Part shown: positions 15,518 to 23,426 of the stretch, one piece after another
Position numbering within the stretch: the first letter of the stretch is position 1
How the letters are laid out: every line of letters begins with the position of its first letter
From: Streptomyces inusitatus
Lineage (GTDB): Bacteria; Actinomycetota; Actinomycetes; Streptomycetales; Streptomycetaceae
Length of the DNA stretch: 48,401 nt
Direction: 5' to 3'
Assembly (NCBI RefSeq): GCF_014651115.1
Contig: NZ_BMWG01000012.1
Location: 1-48,401, forward strand
The notes under the pieces: model-generated
Told to the model about the DNA's origin: nothing
The model's input: the letters and a program-made list of their open reading frames with translations, nothing else
The model's database searches: none
Position numbers and translations under genes: made by a program

Positions 15518-15548
15518 AGTAAAGCAGATGGCTTTCCGGCCGAACCAA
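15518..15548 (-). promoter_or_regulatory. Candidate promoter of the metNIQ leader
   Basis: On the minus strand TTGGTT (15548-15543) and TTTACT (15523-15518) are separated by 19 bp, longer than ideal. TTTACT ends 7 nt before the leader ATG, consistent with initiation at or near its A. Confidence 0.45.
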
Positions 15549-15785
15549 GGCTGTCCGCATAGCGGACGGTCCACTCGCGCCATGCGGACGGCCCGTCCCG
15601 CGGTGTCGATCCCGGTGCTTCCGGGCTGACCTGCACGGATACGTCCGTTTGGCCGTTCGGGGAGGGCCGGTGCCGGGAACCGGGAGAACGGCCGGGCTGT
15701 GGCCAAGGCCACGGCCGCCGCCGCGGGCCCCGGGCGTGCGGGGGCGCGCGCACGGGGAGCCGTGGTCCGTAATAGTCTCGGGGCC

Positions 15786-16145
15786 ATGCTTGACGCCCTG
15801 ACGGTCGCGGTCGGTGTGGCCGCGCTCGCCCTCGTAGCCTGGTGCGGTTTCGCCGCGTACCGCGACCAGCCGACCAAGGACTGGCACTTCATCGGCATGG
15901 CCGTGGTGTCGGTGCTGGCGCTGGCGCAGCTCGTGGTGGGCATCGTCCAGCTGGCGCGGGGCGAGCGGGCCCACGACGGGACGACGACCTTCGTGGTCTA
16001 TCTGATCGGGGCGTTCCTCTCGGTGCCGGCCGCCGCCTTCCTGTCGCTGACGGAGCGGACCCGCTGGGGTTCGGCGACCGTCGCGGCGGGCGCGGTGGTG
16101 CTCGCGGTGCTGGAGGTCCGGCTCTACGACATCTGGGGAGGCTGA
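15786..16145 (+). CDS. Small integral membrane protein (four helices)
   Basis: The 119-aa product is nearly all hydrophobic with about four predicted helices (near 2-24, 36-58, 69-88, 94-112) and a short soluble loop FAAYRDQPTKDWHF. No family recognised. A -10 TAGTCT lies 7 nt before the ATG with no ribosome site, suggesting a leaderless message. Two bases separate it from the next gene, so the two are surely co-transcribed and may form a complex. Confidence 0.78.
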   Translation: MLDALTVAVGVAALALVAWCGFAAYRDQPTKDWHFIGMAVVSVLALAQLVVGIVQLARGERAHDGTTTFVVYLIGAFLSVPAAAFLSLTERTRWGSATVAAGAVVLAVLEVRLYDIWGG

Positions 16146-16147
16146 CG

Positions 16148-16627
16148 ATGACCGAGCCCGTCACGGCCGGGACGAAGGCCGCCGAGAGGTCCGGGGCCGC
16201 CGGGAAGTCCGAGCGCCCGGGGCGGACCAGGCTGGTCGCCGGTCCGGGGCTGCTGCTGGTGTGGCTGTACTCGGTGATGTCCGTCGGCGCGGTGTCCCGC
16301 TCGGTCTACGAGATCGTGGTCCGCTTCGACACCGCCCCGCTCGCGCACTCGCTCTCCGCCGTCGCGGCGGTGGTGTACGCGTTCATCACCTACACCCTGG
16401 TACGCGGCGGGGAGACGGCCCGCAGGGCCGCGCTGGTGTGCTGCGCGGCCGAGCTGGCCGGGGTGCTGATCGTCGGCACCTGGACGGTGCTGGAGCCGTC
16501 GGCCTTCCCCGACTCCACCGTCTGGTCGGCGTACGGCATGGGCTATGTCTTCATCCCGGTGCTGCTGCCGGTGACCGGGATGCTCTGGCTGCGCCGCTCG
16601 CGCGGCACCGGGCCGGCCGAGGCCTGA
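16148..16627 (+). CDS. Integral membrane protein, partner of the preceding gene
   Basis: A 159-aa protein with a charged ~28-residue N-terminus (Lys, Arg, Glu) and four hydrophobic segments (about 30-55, 67-87, 95-118, 128-150). GGAGG lies 6 nt before the ATG, inside the end of the preceding gene, implying coupled translation. Function unknown. Confidence 0.78.
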   Translation: MTEPVTAGTKAAERSGAAGKSERPGRTRLVAGPGLLLVWLYSVMSVGAVSRSVYEIVVRFDTAPLAHSLSAVAAVVYAFITYTLVRGGETARRAALVCCAAELAGVLIVGTWTVLEPSAFPDSTVWSAYGMGYVFIPVLLPVTGMLWLRRSRGTGPAEA

Positions 16628-16667
16628 ACCCGGAACCGCGCGAGCCGGCGGGGAGCCGGACGCCTCC

Positions 16668-17174
16668 TCAGGCGCTGGCGACGAAGGCCCCGAGCGCCGC
16701 GGCCTCCTTCTCCAGGGTGACCAGGGTGAGCCTCGGCCCGACCTCCTCGCGGGCGACCGGGACATAGCCCCGGCTGCGGTAGAGCCGGAGATTGCCCTCA
16801 CTGCGGTGGCCGGTGAAGAGCCGGTACCGCTGGGCGGGCGAATCGGCGGCGAAGCGGTCCTCGATCGCGTCGAGGAGCCGGCCGCCGAGGCCGTGCCGCT
16901 GAAGCCGGGGGTGGACGATCAGTTTGGCGATCCGGGCGATGCCGTCCGGGCCGACGCTGCCCCGTACGGAGGCGACCACTTCGTCGCCGAGCCTGGCCAC
17001 CAGGGCGTGCCCGCCGGCGATCTCGGCGCACAGGTCGTCGAGCGACTGGGTGAGGGGCTCGATGGCGTAGTCGCCGTACAGCTCCGCCTCGCTCTGGTAG
17101 CAGAGATACTGCAGCTTGAGGATGTGCTCGGCATCCTGTGCTGTCGCCGCTGAGATGGTCACGCTCATGCCCAT
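16668..17174 (-). CDS. GNAT N-acetyltransferase
   Basis: The 168-aa protein has the GNAT core: IAKLIVHPRLQRHGLGGRLLDAIEDRF (acetyl-CoA binding, residues ~87-113) and NLRLYRSRGYVPV near the end. The start ATG at 17174 has GGGAGG 9 nt upstream; an ATG at 17168 is the alternative. The substrate is unknown. It converges with the two membrane genes. Confidence 0.87.
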   Translation of the reverse strand: MGMSVTISAATAQDAEHILKLQYLCYQSEAELYGDYAIEPLTQSLDDLCAEIAGGHALVARLGDEVVASVRGSVGPDGIARIAKLIVHPRLQRHGLGGRLLDAIEDRFAADSPAQRYRLFTGHRSEGNLRLYRSRGYVPVAREEVGPRLTLVTLEKEAAALGAFVASA

Positions 17175-17214
17175 GCGCGCATGCCTCCCGCTCACCTGTT
17201 CTCTTACGGTTGTC

Positions 17215-17397
17215 TTATCGCTCCATTCCCCCATGTTCAGGAGCCGCAACCTCTGTCGGGAGCATTCTGCGCAGGCATCCCAGGCAACGGGAACGCCTGG
17301 ACCCCAGACTTCCCTGTGATATTCCCAACTCTCCTGCGATTTCTCGGCAAGTGGCGGCCCTGAACAACAACATCGCAGTCAGCAGCCGGATATGCAC
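17215..17397 (-). pseudogene. Sigma-70 region 4 remnant or region-4-only protein
   Basis: The minus-strand frame reads LLTAMLLFRAATCREIAG, then ELGISQGSLGSRRSRCLGCL and RRML. This is the region 4.2 helix-turn-helix of streptomycete sigma factors, which read (Y/C)REIAxxLGxxxGSxGxxRxRCLxxLRxxL. No region 2 or first part of region 4 exists upstream: the frame runs through GC-rich filler into the 3' end of glpQ. A GTG at 17397 could start a 60-aa protein, but it has no good ribosome site. Most likely this is a decayed sigma gene; a small region-4-only DNA-binding protein is the alternative. Confidence 0.5.
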
Positions 17398-17491
17398 TCC
17401 GGGTGTACGGGTGCCCGGGCCGCCCGGTCTCCCTCCGCCGGGCCGCGACGACCACCCGTTCGGGGCATGGCCCCCTCCCCGGCGGGCCCGC

Positions 17492-18700
17492 TCAGTCGCG
17501 GAAGTCGGCCGCCGCGAGCAGCCCGGTGTCCGGGTGGTCGGTGAAGATCCCGTCGATCCCGGTGGCGAAGTAGCGGCGGTACGCGCCGAAGACGTCGCCG
17601 TACTCGTTCGCCGCGACCGCCGGGGGCAGTCCGTGGTCACGGCGGAAGTCGGCGGGGAGGAAGCTGTTCTCGTTGCGCAGGGTGTAGGGGTGCACGATCA
17701 GCCCCCTCCGGTGGGCGTCGCGGACCAGCGCCGTCGGCCGGCCGAGCGCCCCGCTCGCGTCCCGGGGGACGACCAGGTCCAGGCTGGGTCCGATGCCCTG
17801 GGCGAAGGAGGCGATCCACCTCAGCCCCTCGGGGGTGATCAGATCGGCCACCGTGCGCGGGTCCCCGGCCTCGACGAAGTCCCAGGGCCGGTCGCCCGGG
17901 GCGGAGAGCAGCACCACGCGCGGCGAGGAGACCAGCCGGGCCATCCGCCGCATGCTGCCCGGCTCGAAGGACTGGAGGAAGACCGGGGAGTCGGCGCGGT
18001 GCCTGCCGTACCGGCGCAGCAGCCGGGCCAGCGGCTCCTCCAGACCGAGCCCCAGCCCCCGGAAGTAGGTGGGGTGCTTGGTCTCGGCGTGGAGCCAGAC
18101 GGGCCGGCCCCGGCGGCGGCCCTCCCCCTCGGCCCAGCGCAGCACCTCCTCGAAGGTGGGGACGGCCCAGCGGCCGTCGTAGAGGGTGTTCTTGGGGCGG
18201 TTGCGCGGGATGCGCTCACGGGTGCGCAGGGTCTTCAGCTCGGCGAGGGTGAAGTCCTCGGTGAACCAGCCGGTGAGGGTGGTGCCGTCGACCCTCTTGG
18301 TCGCCCGCCGGGCGGCGTACTCGGGGCGGTCGGCGACATCGGTGGTGCCGGAGATGTCGTTCTCGTGACGGCATACGAGATGGCCGTCCCGGGTGGGCAC
18401 CAGATCCTGCTCGATGACATCGGCCCCCATGTCGAGCGCGAGCTGATACGCGCCGATGGTGTGCTCGGGCCGGTAGCCGCTGGCTCCCCGGTGGGCGATC
18501 ACCGTGGGCCGGGGCAGTGAGCGGTACGAGCCCCCGCCGCCGTGCCGCCCGCCCGCCGGGGCCGGGACCGCAGCCGAGGCCGAGGCCGCCGGGGCGGCCG
18601 CGCCCGTGACCCCGAGGACCGCGCCGCCCAGCGCCGCCGCGCCGACGGCCCGCCGCCGTACTCCCCTGTTCTCCGCACCTTGCGACGCACCCTGTGTCAT
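17492..18700 (-). CDS. glpQ: Secreted glycerophosphodiester phosphodiesterase (Tat)
   Basis: The 402-aa product has a twin-arginine signal (GVRRRAVG at 13-20, hydrophobic core, AAPAASASAA cleavage zone). The GDPD TIM barrel begins with VIAHRGASGYRPEHT (catalytic His70, Glu79) and EQDLVPTRDGHLVCRHE, and ends GIDGIFTDHPDTG. It hydrolyses glycerophosphodiesters, including teichoic-acid or lipid breakdown products, outside the cell to glycerol 3-phosphate. PHO-box-like repeats upstream support phosphate-starvation control, as reported for streptomycete glpQ genes. Confidence 0.94.
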   Translation of the reverse strand: MTQGASQGAENRGVRRRAVGAAALGGAVLGVTGAAAPAASASAAVPAPAGGRHGGGGSYRSLPRPTVIAHRGASGYRPEHTIGAYQLALDMGADVIEQDLVPTRDGHLVCRHENDISGTTDVADRPEYAARRATKRVDGTTLTGWFTEDFTLAELKTLRTRERIPRNRPKNTLYDGRWAVPTFEEVLRWAEGEGRRRGRPVWLHAETKHPTYFRGLGLGLEEPLARLLRRYGRHRADSPVFLQSFEPGSMRRMARLVSSPRVVLLSAPGDRPWDFVEAGDPRTVADLITPEGLRWIASFAQGIGPSLDLVVPRDASGALGRPTALVRDAHRRGLIVHPYTLRNENSFLPADFRRDHGLPPAVAANEYGDVFGAYRRYFATGIDGIFTDHPDTGLLAAADFRD

Positions 18701-18796
18701 CGAGATTCCTCCTGTGCTCTGCGGTGACGCCCCGTGACATCCCGCGCCCGGCGGCCGTTTCCGACGCTAGGGAGCGAGCTCTGCCGGCGGGAGGAC

Positions 18797-18850
18797 CCGG
18801 GGCGAACGTGGCGCGAACAGATGTCAACAGCCCGTATCCAGAACGTGAAC
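18797..18850 (-). promoter_or_regulatory. PHO-box-like direct repeats upstream of glpQ
   Basis: On the minus strand GTTCGCG (18818-18812) and GTTCGCC (18807-18801) are 11 nt apart, the period of streptomycete PhoP repeats (GTTCACC-type). Further units are GTTGACA (18828-18822) and GTTCACG (18850-18844), about 10 and 22 nt away. PhoP would be expected to bind here and could also affect the divergent acyltransferase gene. Confidence 0.6.
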
Positions 18851-18947
18851 CCGATGTGCGATCGGACGCGATCCGCGAGTATCGTCCTCACCTGCGCAGA
18901 ACCAGGCTGCCCACGGCCGCCGTCCGCCCATGACACCGGAGGACCCG

Positions 18948-19619
18948 TTGTCCCGCTTGTCGATCATCAAGGCCGTTCTAGGACCTTTCCTGCGCTTGAT
19001 GTTCCGTCCCCGGGTGGAAGGCGTGGAGAACATCCCGGGCTCCGGCCCGGTCATTCTGGCCGGAAACCATCTCACCTTCATCGACTCGATGATCATGCCG
19101 CTGTCGTGCTCGCGCCCGGTGTACTTCATCGGCAAGGACGAGTACGTCACCGGGAAGGGCCTCAAGGGCCGCGCGATGGCCTGGTTCTTCACCGGCGTCG
19201 GCATGATCCCGGTGGACCGCGACGGCGCGAACGGCGGAGTGGCGGCGCTGATGACGGGCCGTCGGGTGCTGGAGGAGGGCAAGGTCTTCGGCATCTACCC
19301 CGAGGGCACCCGCTCCCCCGACGGCCGGCTCTACCGGGGCCGTACCGGAATCGCCCGGCTGACCCTGATGACCGGCGCGCCCGTGGTCCCGTTCGCCGTG
19401 ATCGGCACGGACAAGCTCCAGCCCGGCGGCGCGGGCCTGCCGCGCCCCGGCAAGGTGACGCTGCGCTTCGGCGAGCCGATGGAGTTCTCCCGGTACGAGG
19501 GCATGGACCGCGACCGCTATGTGCTGCGCGCGGTCACCGACTCGGTGATGACCGAGGTGATGCGGCTGTCCGGCCAGGAGTACGTGGACATGTACGCCAC
19601 CAAGGCGAAGGCCGCCTGA
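18948..19619 (+). CDS. 1-acyl-glycerol-3-phosphate acyltransferase family (PlsC)
   Basis: The 223-aa product carries the acyltransferase blocks NHLTFID (His41, Asp46), GMIPVDRDG, YPEGTRSPDGRLYRG and VVPFAVIG. It should transfer an acyl chain to lysophosphatidate or a related acceptor at the membrane face. I chose the TTG at 18948, which has GGAGGA 4 nt upstream; an in-frame ATG at 18930 has none and would place that site inside the gene. It is divergent from glpQ, and both touch glycerol-phosphate metabolism. Confidence 0.9.
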   Translation: MSRLSIIKAVLGPFLRLMFRPRVEGVENIPGSGPVILAGNHLTFIDSMIMPLSCSRPVYFIGKDEYVTGKGLKGRAMAWFFTGVGMIPVDRDGANGGVAALMTGRRVLEEGKVFGIYPEGTRSPDGRLYRGRTGIARLTLMTGAPVVPFAVIGTDKLQPGGAGLPRPGKVTLRFGEPMEFSRYEGMDRDRYVLRAVTDSVMTEVMRLSGQEYVDMYATKAKAA

Positions 19620-19629
19620 GAAACGGAAG

Positions 19630-19661
19630 AAGGGCCGGACCCCGAGCGGGGTCCGGCCCTT
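19630..19661. terminator. Bidirectional terminator between plsC-like and MFS genes
   Basis: A perfect 14-bp stem (19630-19643 with 19648-19661) with a GAGC loop is followed by T-rich bases. It lies between two converging genes and can serve both. Confidence 0.88.
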
Positions 19662-19669
19662 TCTGCTGT

Positions 19670-21208
19670 CTAAGGGTGCTCGACGCCGTCCTCCAGCTTC
19701 TGGCCCTTCAGCAGGAACCAGGAGGCGAGGGCGGTGAGCAGCAGCACCGCCGAGCCGACCGCGCCTGCCACGTGGAAGCCGTCGGCGAAGGCGTCCCGCG
19801 CCGAGGAGAGCAGGGCGGCGCCCTGCTCCTGGGGGAGCCCCTGGACGGCCTGGGCCGCGCCGCCGAGGGAGTCCCGGGCCTCCGCCGCGACCTCGGCCGG
19901 CACCCCCTCGGGGACGGTGAAGTTCCGGTAGACGCCGGTGACCACCGAGCCCAGCAGTGCGATACCGAGCGCCGCGCCGAGTTCGTACGCCGTCTCGGAG
20001 ACCGCGGAGGCCGCGCCCGCCTCCTCCTTGGGGACGCTGGAGAGGATGACGTCGGCGGTCACCGTGAAGGCGAGACCCGCGCCGAGACCGCCCAGGAAGA
20101 GCGCGAACCCCATGGCGAGCGGACCGGTCTCGGCGGTCAGCAGCACACAGGAGCCCAGCGCGAGCCCGACCGCCGCCAGTCCGCCGGAGACGGCGCCGCG
20201 CACCGAGGCCCGGCGGGCCAGATGTCCGGCGAGCAGACCGGAGCCGACCGCGCCGACCGCGGCGGGCAGTTCGATCAGCCCGGCCTCCAGCGGGGAGCGC
20301 CCCTGGACGAGCTGGAGGAACTGGGAGAGGAAGAAGACCAGCCCGGAGAGGCCGAGGATGGTCAGCAGATCCGCCAGCACCGCGCCGGAGAAGCCCCGGT
20401 TGTGGAAGAGCCGGACATTGAGCAGCGGCGAGGGCAGGGTGAGCTGCCTCCGTACGAACCAGATCAGCGCGCTGATGCCGATCACCGCCGAGCCCGCCGA
20501 CGCCAGGCTCGGGCCGTGCACCGCCGTCTCCTTGATGGCGTAGACGACGGCGACCATGCCGATCAGTGAGAGGGCGACGCTGATGAGGTCCCAGGGGCCG
20601 GGGTCGGGGTTGCGCGACTCGGGGAGCAGCTTGATGCCGACGAGGACCAGGACCGCCATGACGGGCAGGTTGATCAGGAAGACCGAGCCCCACCAGAAGT
20701 GCTCCAGCAGCACACCGCCGACGACCGGGCCGACGGCCGCGCCCGCGGAGGCGGCGGCGCCCCAGATGCCGACCGCGATGCTGCGTTCCTTGGGGTCGTG
20801 GAAGAGGTTGCGGATCAGGGCGAGCGTGGACGGCATCAGGGTCGCACCGGCGACGCCGAGCAGCGCCCGGGCCACGATCATGGCCTCGGGGCTGGTGGCG
20901 TAGGCGTTGAGCACGGAGACCGCGCCGAAGGCGACGGCGCCGACCAGCAGGAGTTTCTTGCGGCCGATGCGGTCGCCGAGGCTGCCCATGGAGATCAGCA
21001 GACCGGCGATGACGAAGGAGTAGACGTCGCCGATCCAGAGGAGCTGGGTGCCGGACGGCTGGAGGTCCTCGCTCAGATACGGGGTGGCCAGGCCGAGCAC
21101 GGTGGCGTCCACCGCGACCAGCAGTACGGCCAGGACGAGCACGGCGAGCGCGAGCCAGCGGCCGGGCGCGCGCACCGCCTCCCGGGCCTTGAGGTCGGTG
21201 CCGTTCAT
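19670..21208 (-). CDS. MFS drug efflux transporter (DHA2/EmrB-QacA type)
   Basis: The 512-aa protein has about 14 transmembrane helices and the MFS motif A GSLGDRIGRKKLL in loop 2-3, plus DATVLGLATPYLSEDL in helix 1, typical of proton-coupled QacA/EmrB exporters. Substrates are not predictable. The ATG at 21208 overlaps the TGA of the upstream TetR gene (ATGA), so both lie on one mRNA under the operator at 21758-21796. Confidence 0.93.
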   Translation of the reverse strand: MNGTDLKAREAVRAPGRWLALAVLVLAVLLVAVDATVLGLATPYLSEDLQPSGTQLLWIGDVYSFVIAGLLISMGSLGDRIGRKKLLLVGAVAFGAVSVLNAYATSPEAMIVARALLGVAGATLMPSTLALIRNLFHDPKERSIAVGIWGAAASAGAAVGPVVGGVLLEHFWWGSVFLINLPVMAVLVLVGIKLLPESRNPDPGPWDLISVALSLIGMVAVVYAIKETAVHGPSLASAGSAVIGISALIWFVRRQLTLPSPLLNVRLFHNRGFSGAVLADLLTILGLSGLVFFLSQFLQLVQGRSPLEAGLIELPAAVGAVGSGLLAGHLARRASVRGAVSGGLAAVGLALGSCVLLTAETGPLAMGFALFLGGLGAGLAFTVTADVILSSVPKEEAGAASAVSETAYELGAALGIALLGSVVTGVYRNFTVPEGVPAEVAAEARDSLGGAAQAVQGLPQEQGAALLSSARDAFADGFHVAGAVGSAVLLLTALASWFLLKGQKLEDGVEHP

Positions 21209-21759
21209 TCCTTCACGCTCCGTCTGGTGCAGCCGCCGAGCAGCAGCTCGGTGGTCATGTACTGGTAGTCGTTGGCGGCCAGCCGGCCGGAGTGGACCGA
21301 CCAGGCTCCCGCGCTGATCAGTCCGTAGAGGGCTTCGGCGAGCCAGCTCGCGCTGAGGTCGACGCGGAAGCCGCCCTCCTCCTGGCCGCGCCGGAAGAGC
21401 GCGGCGATGCGGGCGTCGAGCCGGTCCCAGCCTTCGTTGACGTGCTCGCCCTCGAAGAGCTGGTTCTCGGAGATCAGGAAGCCGAGCAGACCGGTGGCCG
21501 GGGTGGAGGCGGTGACGAGCCGGCGCAGCGCGTCGGCCGGGTCGCCCTCGTGGAGCCTGGCCGATTCGACGGCGGCCTCGAACTCGCGCAGCCCGAGCTC
21601 CTCCAGCGCCCGGACCAGCGCGTCCCGCCCGGCGAAGTGCCGGTGCAGGGTGGCGCGGCCGATGCCGGCGGCCTTGGCCACCTCGTCCATCGTGGCGGTG
21701 GCCCTGCGGGAGAGAAGGGTGGCGGCGCTTCTGAGCACCTGCTCGCGATCCACGGTCAT
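21205..21759 (-). CDS. TetR-family repressor
   Basis: The 184-aa protein has an N-terminal TetR helix-turn-helix (ATATMDEVAKAAGIGRATLH, then RHFAGRDALVRALEE, residues ~19-53) and an all-helical ligand domain. It is first gene of the tetR-MFS operon. The ATG at 21759 is preceded by -10 TATGGT at 6 nt with no ribosome site, suggesting a leaderless message. It probably represses itself and the exporter, and is released by an exported compound. Confidence 0.92.
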   Translation of the reverse strand: MTVDREQVLRSAATLLSRRATATMDEVAKAAGIGRATLHRHFAGRDALVRALEELGLREFEAAVESARLHEGDPADALRRLVTASTPATGLLGFLISENQLFEGEHVNEGWDRLDARIAALFRRGQEEGGFRVDLSASWLAEALYGLISAGAWSVHSGRLAANDYQYMTTELLLGGCTRRSVKE

Positions 21760-21796
21760 GAGACAACCATAACCCAAATGAGACATGAATGTCTCA
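21758..21796 (-). promoter_or_regulatory. TetR operator and promoter
   Basis: The perfect 8-bp-arm dyad TGAGACATGAATGTCTCA covers 21779-21796, and a third half-site TGAGACA lies at 21758-21764 over the start codon. On the minus strand GAGACA, 18 bp, TATGGT forms a promoter whose -35 lies in the dyad, the classic arrangement for autorepression. Confidence 0.8.
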
Positions 21797-21830
21797 CCAC
21801 TGCTTCCCGGTGCCACCCCGTGAACGACAC

Positions 21831-21861
21831 AGCGCCGCCGCCCGTGACGGGCGGCGGCGCT
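21831..21861 (-). terminator. Terminator after argH
   Basis: A 13-bp perfect stem (21831-21843 with 21849-21861) with a 5-nt loop follows the argH stop by 25 bases and precedes the tetR promoter. Confidence 0.85.
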
Positions 21862-21885
21862 GCGGGAACCGCGGAAAGGAAGGGA

Positions 21886-23313
21886 CTACCGCTTGGCGGC
21901 GGCCCAGGTGTGCTGCACGGCCAGATCCGCCTTGACCTCGGCGAGCTGGACCGCGACGGCGGACGGCGCGGTGCCGCCCCGGCCGTCGCGGGAGGCCAGC
22001 GCGCCCGGGACGTTGAGCACCGTGCGGACCTCGGGGGTCAGATGCTCGGAGATCTTGGCGAACTCCTCGTCCGAGAGCTGGTCCAGCTCGATGCCCCGGC
22101 CCTCGCACTCCTTGACGCACTCGCCCGCGACCTCGTGGGCGATCCGGAACGGCACCCCCTGCCGGACCAGCCACTCGGCGATGTCGGTGGCGAGCGAGAA
22201 GCCGGCCGGGGCCAGCTCCTCCATCCGCTCCCGGTGCACGGTGAGGGTGGCCATCATCCCGGTGAAGGCGGGCAGCAGCACCTCAAGCTGGTCGCAGGAG
22301 TCGAAGACCGGCTCCTTGTCCTCCTGGAGATCCCGGTTGTACGCCAGCGGCAGCGCCTTCAGCGTCGCCAGCAGGCCCGTGAGATTGCCGATGAGCCGGC
22401 CGGACTTGCCGCGAGCCAGCTCCGCGATGTCCGGGTTCTTCTTCTGCGGCATGATCGAGGAACCGGTGGAGAAGGCGTCGTGGAGGGTGACGAAGGAGAA
22501 CTCCTTCGTGTTCCAGATGATGATCTCCTCCGCGATCCGGGAGAGGTTCACCCCGATCATCGCGGTGATGAAGGCGAACTCCGCCACGAAGTCGCGCGAG
22601 GCCGTGCCGTCGATCGAGTTGCCCGCCGAACCGCCCTCGAAGCCCAGATCGGCCGCGACCGCCTCGGGGTCGAGCCCCAGCGAGGAGCCCGCGAGCGCCC
22701 CGGAGCCGTAGGGCGAGACCGCCGTGCGCGCGTCCCACTGGCGCAGCCGCTCGGCGTCCCGGGAGAAGGCCTGGACATGGGCGAGCACATGGTGGGCGAA
22801 GAGGACCGGCTGCGCGTGCTGAAGGTGCGTACGGCCGGGCATGGCCACGTCGGGGTGCGCCTCGGCGAGTCCCACCAGCGCGTCCTGGAGATCGGCGATC
22901 AGCGCGCCGATGATCCGCGCGTGGTCGCGCAGATACATCCGGAAGAGCGTGGCGACCTGGTCGTTGCGGGAGCGGCCGGCCCGCAGCTTGCCGCCGAGGT
23001 CGGGGCCGAGACGCTCCAGCAGCCCGCGCTCCAGGGCGGTGTGGACGTCCTCGTCGGCGACGGTCCCCACGAAGTCGCCGGAGGCGACGTCGGCCTCCAG
23101 CAGATCGAGCCCGGCGATCATCCGGGTCAGTTCGTCCTCGGTGAGCAGCCCCGCCGTGCGCAGCACCCGGGCGTGGGCGCGGGAGCCGGCGATGTCGTAC
23201 GGCGCGAGACGCCAGTCGAAGTGGACGGAGGCGGAGAGCGCCGCCAGCGCCTTCGCGGGACCGTCGGCGAACCGTCCGCCCCAGAGCCGGACGTCACCGC
23301 TGTTGCTGCTCAC
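21886..23313 (-). CDS. argH: Argininosuccinate lyase
   Basis: The 475-aa product has the fumarase/lyase signature GSSIMPQKKNPD (near residues 284-295), LWGGRFADGPA at the start and GRTHLQHAQPVLFAHH. It cleaves argininosuccinate to arginine and fumarate, the last step of the pathway. It follows argG by 113 bp containing a strong hairpin, and probably shares the argG transcript. Confidence 0.97.
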   Translation of the reverse strand: MSSNSGDVRLWGGRFADGPAKALAALSASVHFDWRLAPYDIAGSRAHARVLRTAGLLTEDELTRMIAGLDLLEADVASGDFVGTVADEDVHTALERGLLERLGPDLGGKLRAGRSRNDQVATLFRMYLRDHARIIGALIADLQDALVGLAEAHPDVAMPGRTHLQHAQPVLFAHHVLAHVQAFSRDAERLRQWDARTAVSPYGSGALAGSSLGLDPEAVAADLGFEGGSAGNSIDGTASRDFVAEFAFITAMIGVNLSRIAEEIIIWNTKEFSFVTLHDAFSTGSSIMPQKKNPDIAELARGKSGRLIGNLTGLLATLKALPLAYNRDLQEDKEPVFDSCDQLEVLLPAFTGMMATLTVHRERMEELAPAGFSLATDIAEWLVRQGVPFRIAHEVAGECVKECEGRGIELDQLSDEEFAKISEHLTPEVRTVLNVPGALASRDGRGGTAPSAVAVQLAEVKADLAVQHTWAAAKR

Positions 23314-23345
23314 TGCTGAAGCTCCTCGAATGAGTGGATGTGCTG

Positions 23346-23400
23346 CCGCTCCCCGGGCCCGCGCCCGTGCCCGGGGCCGCCCGCCGCCCCGGGGGAGCGG
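23346..23400 (-). other. Nested hairpin between argG and argH
   Basis: Outer stem CCGCTCCCC/GGGGAGCGG (23346-23354 with 23392-23400) encloses an inner stem near 23353-23376 (CCCGGGC/GCCCGGG). It could terminate part of the argG transcripts or protect the mRNA, giving argG and argH different levels. The remaining intergenic bases hold no gene. Confidence 0.5.
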
Positions 23401-23426
23401 GGCGGCAGGCGGTGTGACGGCGGAGG

